Below, piece by piece: positions 7,650 through 17,108 of a stretch of DNA of 64,000 nt (the stretch's first letter is position 1; the number at the start of each line of letters is the position of its first letter). The translations under genes were made by a program, and so were the position numbers. The notes below the pieces were generated by a model, which was given only the letters and a program-made list of their open reading frames with translations, did no database searches and was not told where the DNA came from. The stretch covers positions 62,001-126,000 of the forward strand of contig NZ_CP146350.1 of NCBI RefSeq assembly GCF_037055355.1. Reading direction: 5' to 3'. The stretch comes from Streptomyces sp. DG1A-41. Lineage in GTDB: Bacteria > Actinomycetota > Actinomycetes > Streptomycetales > Streptomycetaceae.

Positions 7650-7754
7650 CAACTGCCGCCTGGCCCACGTCGGCGACCGGCCTGGCTTCTCGCCCTTCGG
7701 CAACAGCGCTTCCAGCACCGCCCATTGCGCGTCCGTCAGGTCTCCACGTGCCAC
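7650..7754 (-). pseudogene. N-terminal stub of an IS5-family transposase
   Basis: On the minus strand from an ATG at 7754 the frame gives MARGDLTDAQWAVLEALLP and then SPTWARRQLTDG, the typical start of an IS5-type (DUF4096) transposase. It is cut after about 36 residues where it meets the ppk2 stub. The sequence from 7755 to about 7870 is probably the left end of the same element; I could not define its inverted repeat. Confidence 0.7.
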
Positions 7755-7941
7755 GACCCGAGATCATCACACGTTCAAGATCCACATTCGACACACGCCC
7801 TAGCTCGATCTTCAACCTGGGGGCTCGAACGGCGTCTCGTACATGATCACTCGGGTTGGTAACTGCCTTACATGCAGGCGGCCTTCGGCTCACCATGTGC
7901 TCCGACCAAGGAACGCACACACCCAGCACGAAGGCCGTGGG

Positions 7942-8965
<1,024 letters not shown>

Positions 8966-9310
8966 TCCTCCGGGCCGGTTCATGGCGCGCCAAGGGGACC
9001 GGCCACCCCCCTTGCAGCGGCCCGGACCGGCGGTGCGACCGGAGCAGTGGGGACCTACCCACCTCACACACCGTCACACAGAATGACTACAAGTCATCGG
9101 CTCTTTCGTTTCCTGACCGGCGGGCAGCTCGCGTGGCATGAAGTGGCGCAGTGCAGGTGCGCGGCGCGGCTACAGCAGCGGCGATCCGCACAGAAGAGCG
9201 ATGCGATCACTCGATCGTGAGTTCTTGTGCTCTCGCGCCCGGCCTGCCCGATGCTCGGTAGGACGGCGCGTGACCGGCGCCGCCCGGATGTTCTGTGGTG
9301 GGGGAAGAGC
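8966..9310. other. Intergenic upstream of the prenyl cassette
   Basis: No gene is supported. A perfect 6-bp inverted repeat, ATGACT-ACA-AGTCAT, lies at 9083-9097, about 215 bp before the first prenyl-cassette start, and could be a regulator site or the remains of the esterase control region. The promoter of the cassette must lie here but no confident -35/-10 pair was found. Confidence 0.4.
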
Positions 9311-9589
9311 ATGACGCGAGAAGCGGGACGGCGCGACGGCTTGGACGAGCAGGCGGTGCTGCTCATGGCCGGGCTGGCCGATCTGGCCGTGAGCACGCTG
9401 AGTTCGGCCGCGGGGACGCTGCGGGGGCTGCTGCGCCGCTCGGACACCGCAGAGTTGGCGGCGCAGGCCGAGAACGAGCTGGTGGCGCGTGGGCGCCTGG
9501 CGCTGGACCGGTACGCGGCCGTCCCCCCGGCCCACCTGGAGATCCTCGCCCGGCACGCCCGGGCCCGGAAGGACGCCGATGCCGTCTGA
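9311..9589 (+). CDS. Small helical protein, first gene of the prenyl cassette
   Basis: 92 residues from the ATG at 9311, with GGGGAAGAG upstream. It is almost entirely helix-forming and rich in Ala, Leu and Arg (LADLAVSTLSSAAGTLRGLL, then ELAAQAENELVARGRLALDRY), with no Cys and no signal peptide. Its end overlaps the start of the polyprenyl synthase by 11 bp, implying translational coupling and a shared role. A membrane-surface or partner-binding protein for the synthase is possible, but I recognise no characterised family. Confidence 0.75.
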   Translation: MTREAGRRDGLDEQAVLLMAGLADLAVSTLSSAAGTLRGLLRRSDTAELAAQAENELVARGRLALDRYAAVPPAHLEILARHARARKDADAV

Positions 9590-10634
9590 CCGGTGGGAGC
9601 CGGCCGCGTTCAAGACCCGCGTCGACGAGGTGCTGCATCGGTTCGTCGCGCAGGAGGCCGGCCAGTTCGCCGCGATCGATCCGCTCCTGGCCCCGGTGGC
9701 CGAGCAGCTGGAGGCGGCGGTCGCGGACGGCAAACGGCTGCGAGCGGCGTTCTGCTACTGGGGCTGGCGCGCGGTGGGGCAGCCGGACAGCGACGCGCTG
9801 GTGCGGGCCGCGGCCTCCATGGAGCTGGTGCACGCCGCCGCGGTCGTGCACGACGATCTCATCGACGACAGCCCGCTTCGGCACGGTCGCCCCACCGCGC
9901 ACATCGCCCTGCGGGGTGCCGTGCGGCGCCGTCCACGCGCCGGCGCCGCCGCGAGGTCGCTGGCGATGCTGGTCGGAGACCTGCTCATGGCGCTTGCCGG
10001 GCAGTTGTTCGCCACCAGTGGTCTGCCCGCCGCCTACCTCGCCCGGGCCCGCCCGTTGTGGTCGGTGATGGCCCGCGAGCTGATCGCGGGAGAGTGCCTG
10101 GAGATCCTGCGCACCGGAGCCGGTCCGGACACCGCCGCGTCGCTGAAGGTGATCCGCTACAAAACCGCCAAGTACACCGTCGAGCAGCCTCTGCTGATCG
10201 GCGGCGCTCTGGCCGGGGCAGGCGCGCAGCTACGCGAGGGCTACTGCGCATACGGACTGCCGCTGGGCGAGGCATTCCAGCTGCGTGACGACCTGCTCGG
10301 CTTGTTCGGAGACCCGGAACGCACCGGCAAGTCCACCACCGACGACGTGCGCGGCCACCGGCCCACGGCCCTGCTGGCCGAGACCTGGCGCCTTGCCGGC
10401 CACGAAGACCGGGAACAGCTGCGCGTCCTGCTGGGCCGGCGCAGCCCGGACGCGGATGCCCTGGACACAGTGCGCGAGATGATGCGCCGGCTGGAGGCAC
10501 CCGACCGCATCGAGGCCATGATCGGCGCACGCGTGCAGGAGGCACTCGGCGCTCTCCACGAATTGGACGTACCAGCGCACGCCGCGAGCGCTTTGACCGC
10601 ACTGGCGCAGTCCGCAGCGGACCGCCTGTCCTGA
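9579..10634 (+). CDS. Polyprenyl (isoprenyl) diphosphate synthase
   Basis: 351 residues from an ATG at 9579 that overlaps the previous gene. All trans-prenyl synthase marks are present: GKRLR (51-55), the first Asp-rich motif DDLID (92-96), HGRPT, YKTAKYT for diphosphate binding, and the second Asp-rich motif in QLRDDLLGLFGD. The residues four and five places before the first motif are both Ala, not the bulky aromatics of short-chain synthases, so a C20 or longer product is a reasonable guess. It condenses isopentenyl diphosphate with an allylic diphosphate in the cytoplasm. Its neighbour downstream is an oxygenase of the rubber/farnesyl-cleaving family. Confidence 0.92.
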   Translation: MPSDRWEPAAFKTRVDEVLHRFVAQEAGQFAAIDPLLAPVAEQLEAAVADGKRLRAAFCYWGWRAVGQPDSDALVRAAASMELVHAAAVVHDDLIDDSPLRHGRPTAHIALRGAVRRRPRAGAAARSLAMLVGDLLMALAGQLFATSGLPAAYLARARPLWSVMARELIAGECLEILRTGAGPDTAASLKVIRYKTAKYTVEQPLLIGGALAGAGAQLREGYCAYGLPLGEAFQLRDDLLGLFGDPERTGKSTTDDVRGHRPTALLAETWRLAGHEDREQLRVLLGRRSPDADALDTVREMMRRLEAPDRIEAMIGARVQEALGALHELDVPAHAASALTALAQSAADRLS

Positions 10635-10751
10635 ACTTCTGCGCCCCGGTCGGCACAGCCACACACGCCGTGCCCGGCCGCCGGCGCCCTCCCATCGGCC
10701 GTCGCCGGTCCGAAGAAACGTCGCCGGCCCGAAGAAACAAGGAGGCCCTCC

Positions 10752-11912
10752 ATGGCCTACACCGAGGCATCCATGGACGCCCTGCGGCACGTCGGCGACG
10801 AACTCGCCGACGCCACCGTCGCCGCACTCTTCGAACGCGGCCGGGTAGGCACGTTCAACACGCTGATGCGCTACGTCTCCACCGCCGGCGCTCCCCTGCC
10901 GGACGGGCTGCCCGATGTCGCCCGGGAGTACCTGGAAGCCACCCGTGTCCCGCCGTCCTGGGTGGACTGGGCGGAGATGGAGAGGGCCCGGTTGTTCTTC
11001 GTCGACAACAATGTGCACATCTCCACCGCGCTGTCCTTCGCCTCCATGCCCGCCTGCTACGTCGTCCCACACGTGGCGAAGTTGTTGTCGGCCACCCACG
11101 GACTGGAGTACCCCTCCAAACGGATGGCGGAGACGGGTCAGTTCACCGTCTACTTGATGCAGCCCGACGCCTTCGAGGCCGGCAGCCGTTTCATCCCCGC
11201 CGCCCAGAAGGTGCGCCTCCTGCACGCTTCCATCCGCCACCATCTCAAGCGCGAGAACCGGTGGGACACCACCGCGCTGGGAACGCCGATCTGCCAGGAG
11301 GACATGATCGGCGGGCAGATGTTCTTCTCCCTGCTCGTCCTGGACAGCCTGCACCGCCTCGGCATCCACATGTCGCAGGAAGGCGCCGAGGCCTACTACT
11401 ACGCCTGGCGCGTCGTCGGCGCCATGCTCGGCGTCGACCAGGACGCCGTCCCCAAAACCCTGGAGGAGGCCCGCACCTTCCTGGACCTGTACATGATCCG
11501 GCACATGGGACCCTCCGAGGAGGGGACGCGCCTGACCCGGCAGCTCATCGACCTCTACGAGGAGGTCGTGCCCGGCACCTTCTTCGACCCGATCGTCTCC
11601 GCTCTCATCCGCCACCTCATCGGCGACACCTGCTCCGACTGGCTCCACGTGCCACAGACCCCATGGGACACCGTCGTCAAGGCCGTACCCCACCTGCTCG
11701 GCATCCTCGAAACCATCGAAGACCGCTCCCCGCTCGGCGCCTGGGCCCTGGACCGCCTCGGCCACCTGACCACCATCCTCGAGCTGTCCTCCCTCACCCG
11801 CGGACGCGTCATGCACTACGCCATCCCCGAACAGCTCAAGAAGGACTACGGCATCTCCAACACGGTGCCCCGCACCCACCGATGGACTCCGCCAGCCGCG
11901 ACGGTGTCTTGA
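10752..11912 (+). CDS. MPAB/Lcp-type (DUF2236) oxygenase
   Basis: 386 residues from an ATG at 10752 behind AAGGAGG. The mainly helical MPAB_Lcp_cat family includes latex-clearing protein and MpaB, haem enzymes that cleave isoprenoid chains with oxygen. Family-like segments are RLLHASIRHHL (Arg and His near residues 156-162), ICQEDMIGGQMFFS, and YYYAWRVVGAMLGVD, the usual WRxxGxxLGV. No signal peptide is seen, so it acts inside the cell. It lies 117 bp after the prenyl synthase in the same direction, suggesting that it oxidises or cleaves that enzyme's product or a prenylated derivative. Family assignment is strong, substrate is inferred. Confidence 0.85.
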   Translation: MAYTEASMDALRHVGDELADATVAALFERGRVGTFNTLMRYVSTAGAPLPDGLPDVAREYLEATRVPPSWVDWAEMERARLFFVDNNVHISTALSFASMPACYVVPHVAKLLSATHGLEYPSKRMAETGQFTVYLMQPDAFEAGSRFIPAAQKVRLLHASIRHHLKRENRWDTTALGTPICQEDMIGGQMFFSLLVLDSLHRLGIHMSQEGAEAYYYAWRVVGAMLGVDQDAVPKTLEEARTFLDLYMIRHMGPSEEGTRLTRQLIDLYEEVVPGTFFDPIVSALIRHLIGDTCSDWLHVPQTPWDTVVKAVPHLLGILETIEDRSPLGAWALDRLGHLTTILELSSLTRGRVMHYAIPEQLKKDYGISNTVPRTHRWTPPAATVS

Positions 11913-12284
11913 TCACCCATCGCTCGAACATCGGTGGCACACGCCCAAGGTGTGGTGGTGCACGCTTGGGGTTCGGTGGTGCAGGACATCGGGCGCGCGT
12001 GATGTGGCGATTCTCGCGTGCGATCCTTCGAGGTTGCGGTGCACCGGGGCTCTGACCCGGCTCGTGCTGAGGTCAACGGTGGCGATGCCATCCCGCTAGG
12101 TGCCGTGCGAGCGACTGCTCTAGTCTCTCGTGCATGGCCGGTGGACACTTTTCGGCCTGCCAGGTGACAAAACCAGTCACGTACGCCGAAGTGAACACCG
12201 AGAGCAGGGCCCGGACACAGACACGAGTCCCGACCTACGGCTCGACAAGCCGCTGCCCTGCCGAAATTCCTGTCAGGAGGAGCG
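11913..12284. other. Intergenic region with GGTGGTGCA-type short repeats
   Basis: The 372-bp gap contains no supported gene. Short similar words occur between about 11930 and 11990 (GGTGGCACACGCCCAAGG, GGTGGTGCACGCTTGGGG, GGTGGTGCAGG) as imperfect direct repeats that might bind a regulator. The promoter of the PPOX gene is expected here. Confidence 0.4.
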
Positions 12285-12956
12285 TTGCACCACGATGAGC
12301 GGGCAGACCGGCCCGGTAGCCACGGCGAGCACCAGATCCAACGTGAGTTGGGCACCGTCGGCCGCGCCGACCGATTCTACGAGGAGCAGGTACTGGACCG
12401 GCTCAACGCGCGTATGAAGGAGTTCGTGGCCCGCCAGGAGATGTTCTTCCTCGCGACCGCGGACAGCCGCGGCGAGTGCGACAGCACCTTCCGGGCAGGC
12501 CCGCCAGGCTTTCTCCGGGTACTCGACGACGCGACCCTTGCCTACCCGGAGTACCGCGGGAACGGCGTCATGGCCTCGCTCGGCAACATCCGGGAGAACC
12601 CACACATCGGCATGCTGATGATCGACTTCTCCCAGGACCGTATCGGCCTCCATGTCAACGGCCGGGCACAGTTGGTCACCGATGACACGATGCGCCAGAG
12701 GATTCCAGACCTACCGGTCGATCCAGTACCCGGGCGCCGCCCCTGCATGTGGGTGCAGGTCGACGTCGAGGAGGCATACATCCACTGCTCGAAGCACATA
12801 CCGAGGCTGGTCGGAGCACCGCTCCGGCAGAACACCAACGGGACGGCCCCTTCCGCTGCCGACGGCGAGCAGGCCTGGGGTACCGACGACGCCAAGCGCA
12901 AGGGTGGCGACTACTTCGGAGCGGCGGCGCAGGATCGCGGACTGGCTCCCCGCTGA
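12285..12956 (+). CDS. Pyridoxamine 5'-phosphate oxidase-fold flavoprotein
   Basis: 223 residues if read from the TTG at 12285, which has AGGAGG four bases upstream; the nearby ATG at 12295 is in another frame. The split-barrel flavin fold is recognisable: EMFFLATADSRGECDSTFRA, GFLRVLDDATLAYPEYRGNG, SLGNIRENPHIGMLMIDF and VNGRAQLV. The C-terminal 50 residues (after PRLVGAPLRQN) are extra and polar. Members of this subgroup bind FMN or F420 and reduce small molecules or act on unknown substrates. It appears to be a single-gene unit. Confidence 0.82.
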   Translation: MHHDERADRPGSHGEHQIQRELGTVGRADRFYEEQVLDRLNARMKEFVARQEMFFLATADSRGECDSTFRAGPPGFLRVLDDATLAYPEYRGNGVMASLGNIRENPHIGMLMIDFSQDRIGLHVNGRAQLVTDDTMRQRIPDLPVDPVPGRRPCMWVQVDVEEAYIHCSKHIPRLVGAPLRQNTNGTAPSAADGEQAWGTDDAKRKGGDYFGAAAQDRGLAPR

Positions 12957-13277
12957 AGGCCGGCGTGAGGTGGGCAGAGGGAGCGTTGCAGGCTTGCCCG
13001 GCCGAGGGGCGGCAGTTCTTGCGATCCACGCCGGATCGCCAGTTGGCGTACGAAGGTGAGGGCCGTCGCCCGCGGCTCCACCCGGCTGCTGCATCAGGCC
13101 GCGCCCCCGGCGCCATACCCTGGCCGGACATCGACCGTCGTCGGGTGGCCGTCGGCGGGCGGCATCTGCGTTGTGAACCCGCGTCCACCGCATGCTCGCC
13201 ATGAGGTCCGGACACATCCTGGTGATCACGCGCTGGCCCGTTCTCATGGGGCCGAGCTGCGAGCGGTGCCGGAAACG
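12957..13277. other. Convergent intergenic region, no recognisable gene
   Basis: 321 bp between the ends of the PPOX and EEP genes. Frames are open because of high GC but no domain or start signal convinces me. Confidence 0.4.
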
Positions 13278-14114
13278 CTAAGCCGGGCCCAGGTCGGTGT
13301 GCAGCAGATGGTGGTCCGAGTACGGGGTGGGTTGCACGCGGTGCCCGAGCGGGGTGATGCCGCGCAGGAAGATGTAGTCGAACTTGCTGTGCCAGTCGGT
13401 GGTCGGCTTGCAGGTGCCGGCGGGCGAGGGGCGACACTGGGGGTCGGTGTCCGCGGCCAGTGCCCATATTCGGGTGAGTTCGGGAGCGTCCGGCACCGCG
13501 TTGAAGTCGCCGAGAACGATTGCGCGGTCGTGCCGGGCGACTTCTGCGGCGAGTACCCCCGTCTGGTCTGCCCGGACTGCCTCCTGACGTCGTTGGGCGA
13601 GGTGTGTGTTGAAGAGCCGGACCCGCTGGCCGCCCACCATGGTCGTGACTGCCATGTACCCACGGTCCTCGGATCCGCCGTCGGGGTATTCCACGTGGAC
13701 ACGGTCTGTCATCGGTGCCGCCGAGAGAACCGCCTGGCCGAAGGCGCCCGGACTCCACGGCACTCCCCCGCAGCGACCCCAATCCCGAAGAACCGTCCCG
13801 TACTTGACGTGATAAACCAGGCCGTAAAGGATCTCCAGATACTCCCGGATCCTCTCGACGTCACGCACACACGCTTCCTGAAGACCGATGACCTGGGGCG
13901 CATACGCGGCGATCTCCGCCGCCCGGTCGACGTTGCTCACCTCGCAGGGATTACAGATGTTCCACGTCATGACACGGTTCGGGACCACATCCCTGACGGC
14001 AGCGACGGGCAGCGACTTGCCGAAGGGCGCACCGCTCGGCGCGCTGGGGCCGACGAGCACCACACAGGCCACGGCCATGGCACCCGCCAGCAATCGCGTG
14101 TCCCTTCCGAACAC
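13278..14114 (-). CDS. Secreted endonuclease/exonuclease/phosphatase-family hydrolase
   Basis: 278 residues from a GTG at 14114, which has GGGGGAGG five bases upstream and places a signal peptide at the very start (RLLAGAMAVACVVLVGPSAPSGA). Longer starts at 14192 or 14255 would bury it. EEP-fold motifs appear in order: VMTWNICNPCE, QVIGLQEAC (metal Glu), LFNTHLAQRR, IVLGDFNAVPD (metal Asn/Asp) and PYSDHHLLHTDL (catalytic His). It is probably an extracellular Mg-dependent phosphodiesterase, nuclease or sphingomyelinase-like enzyme; the exact substrate is not visible. Convergent with the PPOX gene. Confidence 0.88.
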   Translation of the reverse strand: MFGRDTRLLAGAMAVACVVLVGPSAPSGAPFGKSLPVAAVRDVVPNRVMTWNICNPCEVSNVDRAAEIAAYAPQVIGLQEACVRDVERIREYLEILYGLVYHVKYGTVLRDWGRCGGVPWSPGAFGQAVLSAAPMTDRVHVEYPDGGSEDRGYMAVTTMVGGQRVRLFNTHLAQRRQEAVRADQTGVLAAEVARHDRAIVLGDFNAVPDAPELTRIWALAADTDPQCRPSPAGTCKPTTDWHSKFDYIFLRGITPLGHRVQPTPYSDHHLLHTDLGPA

Positions 14115-14335
14115 CCCCGCCTCCCCCAGCCCACACACATGGCATCCGACGTCTTCAAGCACGAGATTATGGGACGGGGCGTTCAGCACCATATGCTTCC
14201 GCCCTTCCCCGCGCCACCGCCCCGGAGCAACGGGGACCCGCCCGCCCCACCACACACGCCAATACCTCGTCCCGGCAACGCCCCCAGACGGAAGCGGCGT
14301 GCGGACCGTCGGGGCCGTGGTGTGTGATCGAGGGC

Positions 14336-15240
14336 ATGGCGATTGTGTTGGGCAAGCCGGGAGTCGACGGGCTGAGCGAGGCCGTGGGCACGCTGCGGGA
14401 ATGGCAGTACGAGGGGGCGCCGATGCAACTGCATCCGGGGGACCTGGGCTGGTTCTGGCGGTCAGGTGCGGAAGCGACCGCCGAGGCGGTCCGTACGTGG
14501 AGCAGGGACGGACAGATTCTCGCCGTCGGGCTGCTGGACGGTCCCGGGCTGTTGCGGCTGACGATCGCGCCGGATGCTCAGCGGGACGAGGAGCTGGCGC
14601 AGCAGTTGGCTGAAGACGTGTCCGAGCCGGAGCGCGGCGTCCTGCCCGCAGGGAAGGTGAACGTCGAGGCGCCCATGGGTGCGCTGGTCCACGATCTGCT
14701 GTTCGAGGACGGGTGGAACACCGACGAGCCGTGGACGCCGCTGCGCCGCGACCTCACGGAGCCGGTGCAGGACCCAGGCGTGCGCATCGAGGCGGTCGGG
14801 TCGGAGCAGGCGCACGTGCGGGCCGGCGTACAGCGGGCAGCGTTCGACGGGTCGACGTTCGCGGATGAGCGCTGGCACGCGATGGCGGCCGGACTGCCGT
14901 ACGCCGACGCCCGGTGTCTAATCGCGTACGACGACCAAGGCAACGCGGTGGCGGCGGTGACCGTGTGGTCCGCCGGTCCGGGTAAGCCCGGGCTGCTCGA
15001 ACCGATGGGCGTGCACCGGGAACATCGCGGTCACGGCTACGGCAGGGCGATCAGCGTCGCCGCGGCCGCCGCACTCCAGGAACTGTGCTCATCCAGCGTG
15101 ATCGTCTGCACCCCGAGCTCCAACGTCGGGGCCGTCGCGACCTACAAGTCAGCCGGCTTCCAGCAACTCCCCGAGGTCCGGGACCGATACCGGGACGCCT
15201 GGTGCGGCGACGGCACAACCGCTCGGGGCTTGATGCCACG
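14336..15240 (+). pseudogene. GNAT acetyltransferase, 3' end lost into IS remnant
   Basis: From the ATG at 14336 about 300 codons give a two-part acetyltransferase. An N-terminal domain contains LHPGDLGWFWRSG and WSRDGQILAVGLLDGPGLLR. The C-terminal GNAT domain contains MAAGLPYADARCLIAYDDQG, the acetyl-CoA loop HREHRGHGYGRAI, and NVGAVATYKSAGF. At about 15228-15240 it runs into the antisense of a decayed IS5-type transposase, so the frame continues without meaning to 15724. Because the GNAT core is essentially complete up to motif B, a protein with an abnormal tail might still fold. I call it disrupted because its native stop is missing. Confidence 0.65.
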
Positions 15241-15540
15241 TCGCCGCGGGGAGGGGCGGATCAGGCCGTTGCTGTACGCCTTGTCGGTGTTGACGCTGTC
15301 CGGCAGCCGCCGGGGTCGGTGCGTGACGAGCCGGGGGAGGCAGGTCTTGTCCATGACCGGTTCGAACTGCCCCCGGCGGGAGCGTGCACCGCCTCCGCCA
15401 GGAGCAGGCGCGGGCGCATGTGCCCGGGCAGGTGAACTGGCCGCCCGCGGCGTCGGCGACCGCCTGGAGGTGCTGGAGCAGCCATCTCCCCAGGTGTCGT
15501 TGCGGACACCGCCGCTCAAGGCCGGCGCCGGGCACCTGAC
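15228..15540 (-). pseudogene. Decayed IS5-type transposase fragment
   Basis: Pieces of an IS5/IS1182-like transposase lie on the minus strand in different frames: LGRWLLQHLQAVADAAGG (about 15440-15490) and VNTDKAYSNGLIRPSPRRRGIK without its stop (about 15228-15300). Ser/Asn-rich DKAYS is the third catalytic region of such enzymes. Several frameshifts separate the pieces and both ends are missing. This fragment replaced the end of the GNAT gene. Confidence 0.6.
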
Positions 15541-15695
15541 ACGACTCGGTGCGAGCAACCTGCTCCTCCTGTCCGTACCATCTCTACACCATGGCACCCT
15601 GCGGCACGCGCGACGTCCCTGCCAGGCCGACCGAGGCCCCGCCCGAGAGGAACGTCACCCGCAGCACGGCCACACGCCGAGGAAAGGTCAGCACC

Positions 15696-16331
15696 ATGCC
15701 CGAGACAACAACTCCCGCCACTGAACTGGCATCGCAGTACATGGCCCAGGTGACCGGCGACCTCGAGGCGAACCTCAAGGAGCAGGAACGGATCAGTACG
15801 GAAATCGCCTCCTTGCAGGAGCAGCTCGCCGCCCTACAGCGTGACCACGCCGTGCTGGTGAACATGCAGCAGGCACTCGGCATCACAACGGCCCCGGCCG
15901 AGCCTGCCGCCGAGGAGCAGAGCGCCACGGTGCCCTCTCCACGGCGGAAGAAGGCCAGCGCCACGCCCGGCGGGAAGCAGAAGGCACGCAAGTCCACCAC
16001 CCGGCCGCGGAAGAAGGCAGCCGCAGAGCCCGAGTCCAAGGCCGCGGACGCGGCGAAGGCGGCCCAGCCCACCCTGGTCGAGCTCATTCGCCGCCACCTC
16101 GCCGAGCAGAAGGAACCGCGCTCCGCCGCGGAGGTCTCCGCAGCGCTCAACGAGGCTCACCCCGATCGCGACATCGCGACCAAGGTCGTGCGCGTCACGC
16201 TCGAGGGACTCGTGGCCAAGAGCCAGGCCGAGCGCACGAAGCAAGGCCGGTCCGTCTTCTACAGCGCGCCCGCGTCGGAGTCGTCCGCTGCGCCCGAGGC
16301 CGAGGCACAGCCCGAGAACGCCTCCCACTGA
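15696..16331 (+). CDS. Coiled-coil / Lys-Ala linker / winged-helix protein
   Basis: 211 residues from an ATG at 15696, with GAGGAAAGG upstream. Residues 15-60 form an amphipathic coiled coil (LKEQERISTEIASLQEQLAA). Residues 75-120 are Lys, Ala, Pro and Arg rich like a histone H1 tail (RRKKASATPGGKQKARKS, TTRPRKKAAAEPE). Residues 125-190 resemble a winged helix (TLVELIRRHLAEQKEPRSAA, then TKVVRVTLEGLVAKS and GRSVFYSA). The design suggests a dimeric DNA-binding or nucleoid-associated regulator. It is followed by a strong hairpin and seems to be a stand-alone gene. Structural reading only; no characterised homologue is claimed. Confidence 0.75.
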   Translation: MPETTTPATELASQYMAQVTGDLEANLKEQERISTEIASLQEQLAALQRDHAVLVNMQQALGITTAPAEPAAEEQSATVPSPRRKKASATPGGKQKARKSTTRPRKKAAAEPESKAADAAKAAQPTLVELIRRHLAEQKEPRSAAEVSAALNEAHPDRDIATKVVRVTLEGLVAKSQAERTKQGRSVFYSAPASESSAAPEAEAQPENASH

Positions 16332-16345
16332 CGGTGTGTGGGGCA

Positions 16346-16375
16346 GCCGCCTGCCGCGTCCACGCGGCGGGCGGC
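16346..16375 (+). terminator. Strong hairpin after the winged-helix gene
   Basis: GCCGCCTGCCGCG (16346-16358) and CGCGGCGGGCGGC (16363-16375) pair over 13 bp, with one G-T wobble and a TCCA loop, 15 bp after the stop codon. No T-run follows, which is common in Streptomyces. The right arm opens a GGCGGGC tandem array. Confidence 0.65.
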
Positions 16376-16398
16376 GGGCGGCGGGCGGCGGGCGGCGG
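16364..16398. repeat. GGCGGGC short tandem repeat
   Basis: About five head-to-tail copies of the 7-mer GGCGGGC, or its rotation, run from 16364 to 16398. The first copy is the right arm of the terminator hairpin. The G-runs could support a G-quadruplex and make the array prone to slippage. Confidence 0.65.
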
Positions 16399-16451
16399 AC
16401 GAAGTCACGGGCCTCGAAACCGACCCTCCGTGCCCATGTCTCCTGGGCGGG

Positions 16452-17038
16452 CTACCGCCGCGTGAACCAGGTGGCCGTGACGTCATTGGCGAACGAATGG
16501 CGCTCCGTCACGCTGAAGAGCGTGGGGTCGAACCCTCCGTCGAACGCCGGGATACCGGCCCCGGCCACCACCGGATAACTCTTGATGATCAGACTGTCGA
16601 TCTCGGGCAACAGAACACCCGCGAGTCGGCCGCCTCCGCACAGCCAGATGTCCTTCCCTCCTTCTTCCTTGAGCTTGCGGACCAGGTCGAGCGGGTTGTC
16701 CTCGATCACGTTCACAGCCGGGTCGGGGCCGGCCCGAGCGAGCTCGACACCACGTATTGACGCAGGTGTGCGTACGGGCTGGTGATGCCCGCGTCCAGAA
16801 CGGCGCGGTAGGTACCCATCCCCATCAGCACGGTGTCGAAGTTGAGATTGGGCGCATCCCATAAGCCGTGCGCGGCGCGCATCGCGGTGGGAACGGTCTC
16901 GGGATATCGCTCATTGATCCAGGCGCTGTAGGCGGCCGCCTGCTCATCGTCGCCTGCCGGATAGAAGTCGAACTCTCCTCCGGGGCCGGCGATCCGGCCG
17001 TCCAGGGAGACGGCGACGTAGTAGACGAGCTTCCGCAT
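16452..17038 (-). pseudogene. DHFR-like (RibD C-terminal) reductase with frameshift
   Basis: From an ATG at 17038 the protein begins KLVYYVAVSLDGRIAGPGGE, the typical start of YyaP/YwjB-type dihydrofolate reductase-fold proteins, and continues to LMGMGTYRAVLDAG and YVVSSSL. Near 16735-16745 the frame changes; the second half (PLDLVRKLKEEGGKDIWLCG, then GGRLAGVLLPEIDSLIIK and FDPTLFSV) completes the fold, including the GG loop for NADPH. One small indel repairs it to about 195 residues. It is divergent from the TetR gene at 17109 and probably under its control. Confidence 0.78.
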
Positions 17039-17053
17039 AAAAACAACTACACT

Positions 17054-17093
17054 CGTAGTACTCTGCTCGGAGTGCTGTGAACGTAGTACTATG
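17054..17093. promoter_or_regulatory. Direct repeat CGTAGTACTNTG, candidate operator pair
   Basis: CGTAGTACTCTG (17054-17065) and CGTAGTACTATG (17082-17093) are 28 bp apart between the divergent DHFR-like and TetR genes; each contains the palindrome AGTACT. The second copy lies 15 bp upstream of the TetR start. The layout suggests binding of the TetR protein on one face of the helix, close to both promoters. Confidence 0.55.
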
Positions 17094-17108
17094 AACGGAG
17101 TGGTGTCA

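Noticed and set aside
10230..11879. 549-codon minus-strand open frame across the prenyl synthase and oxygenase
   Set aside because: Gly/Val/His-rich antisense of two well-supported genes with no start signal or domain.
15240..15724. Last 160 codons of the GNAT frame as a real domain
   Set aside because: The region is antisense to recognisable transposase pieces and has biased Pro/Arg composition.
16364..16398. CRISPR array or VNTR gene from the GGCGGGC repeat
   Set aside because: The unit is 7 bp with no spacers; only a short tandem repeat beside a terminator.
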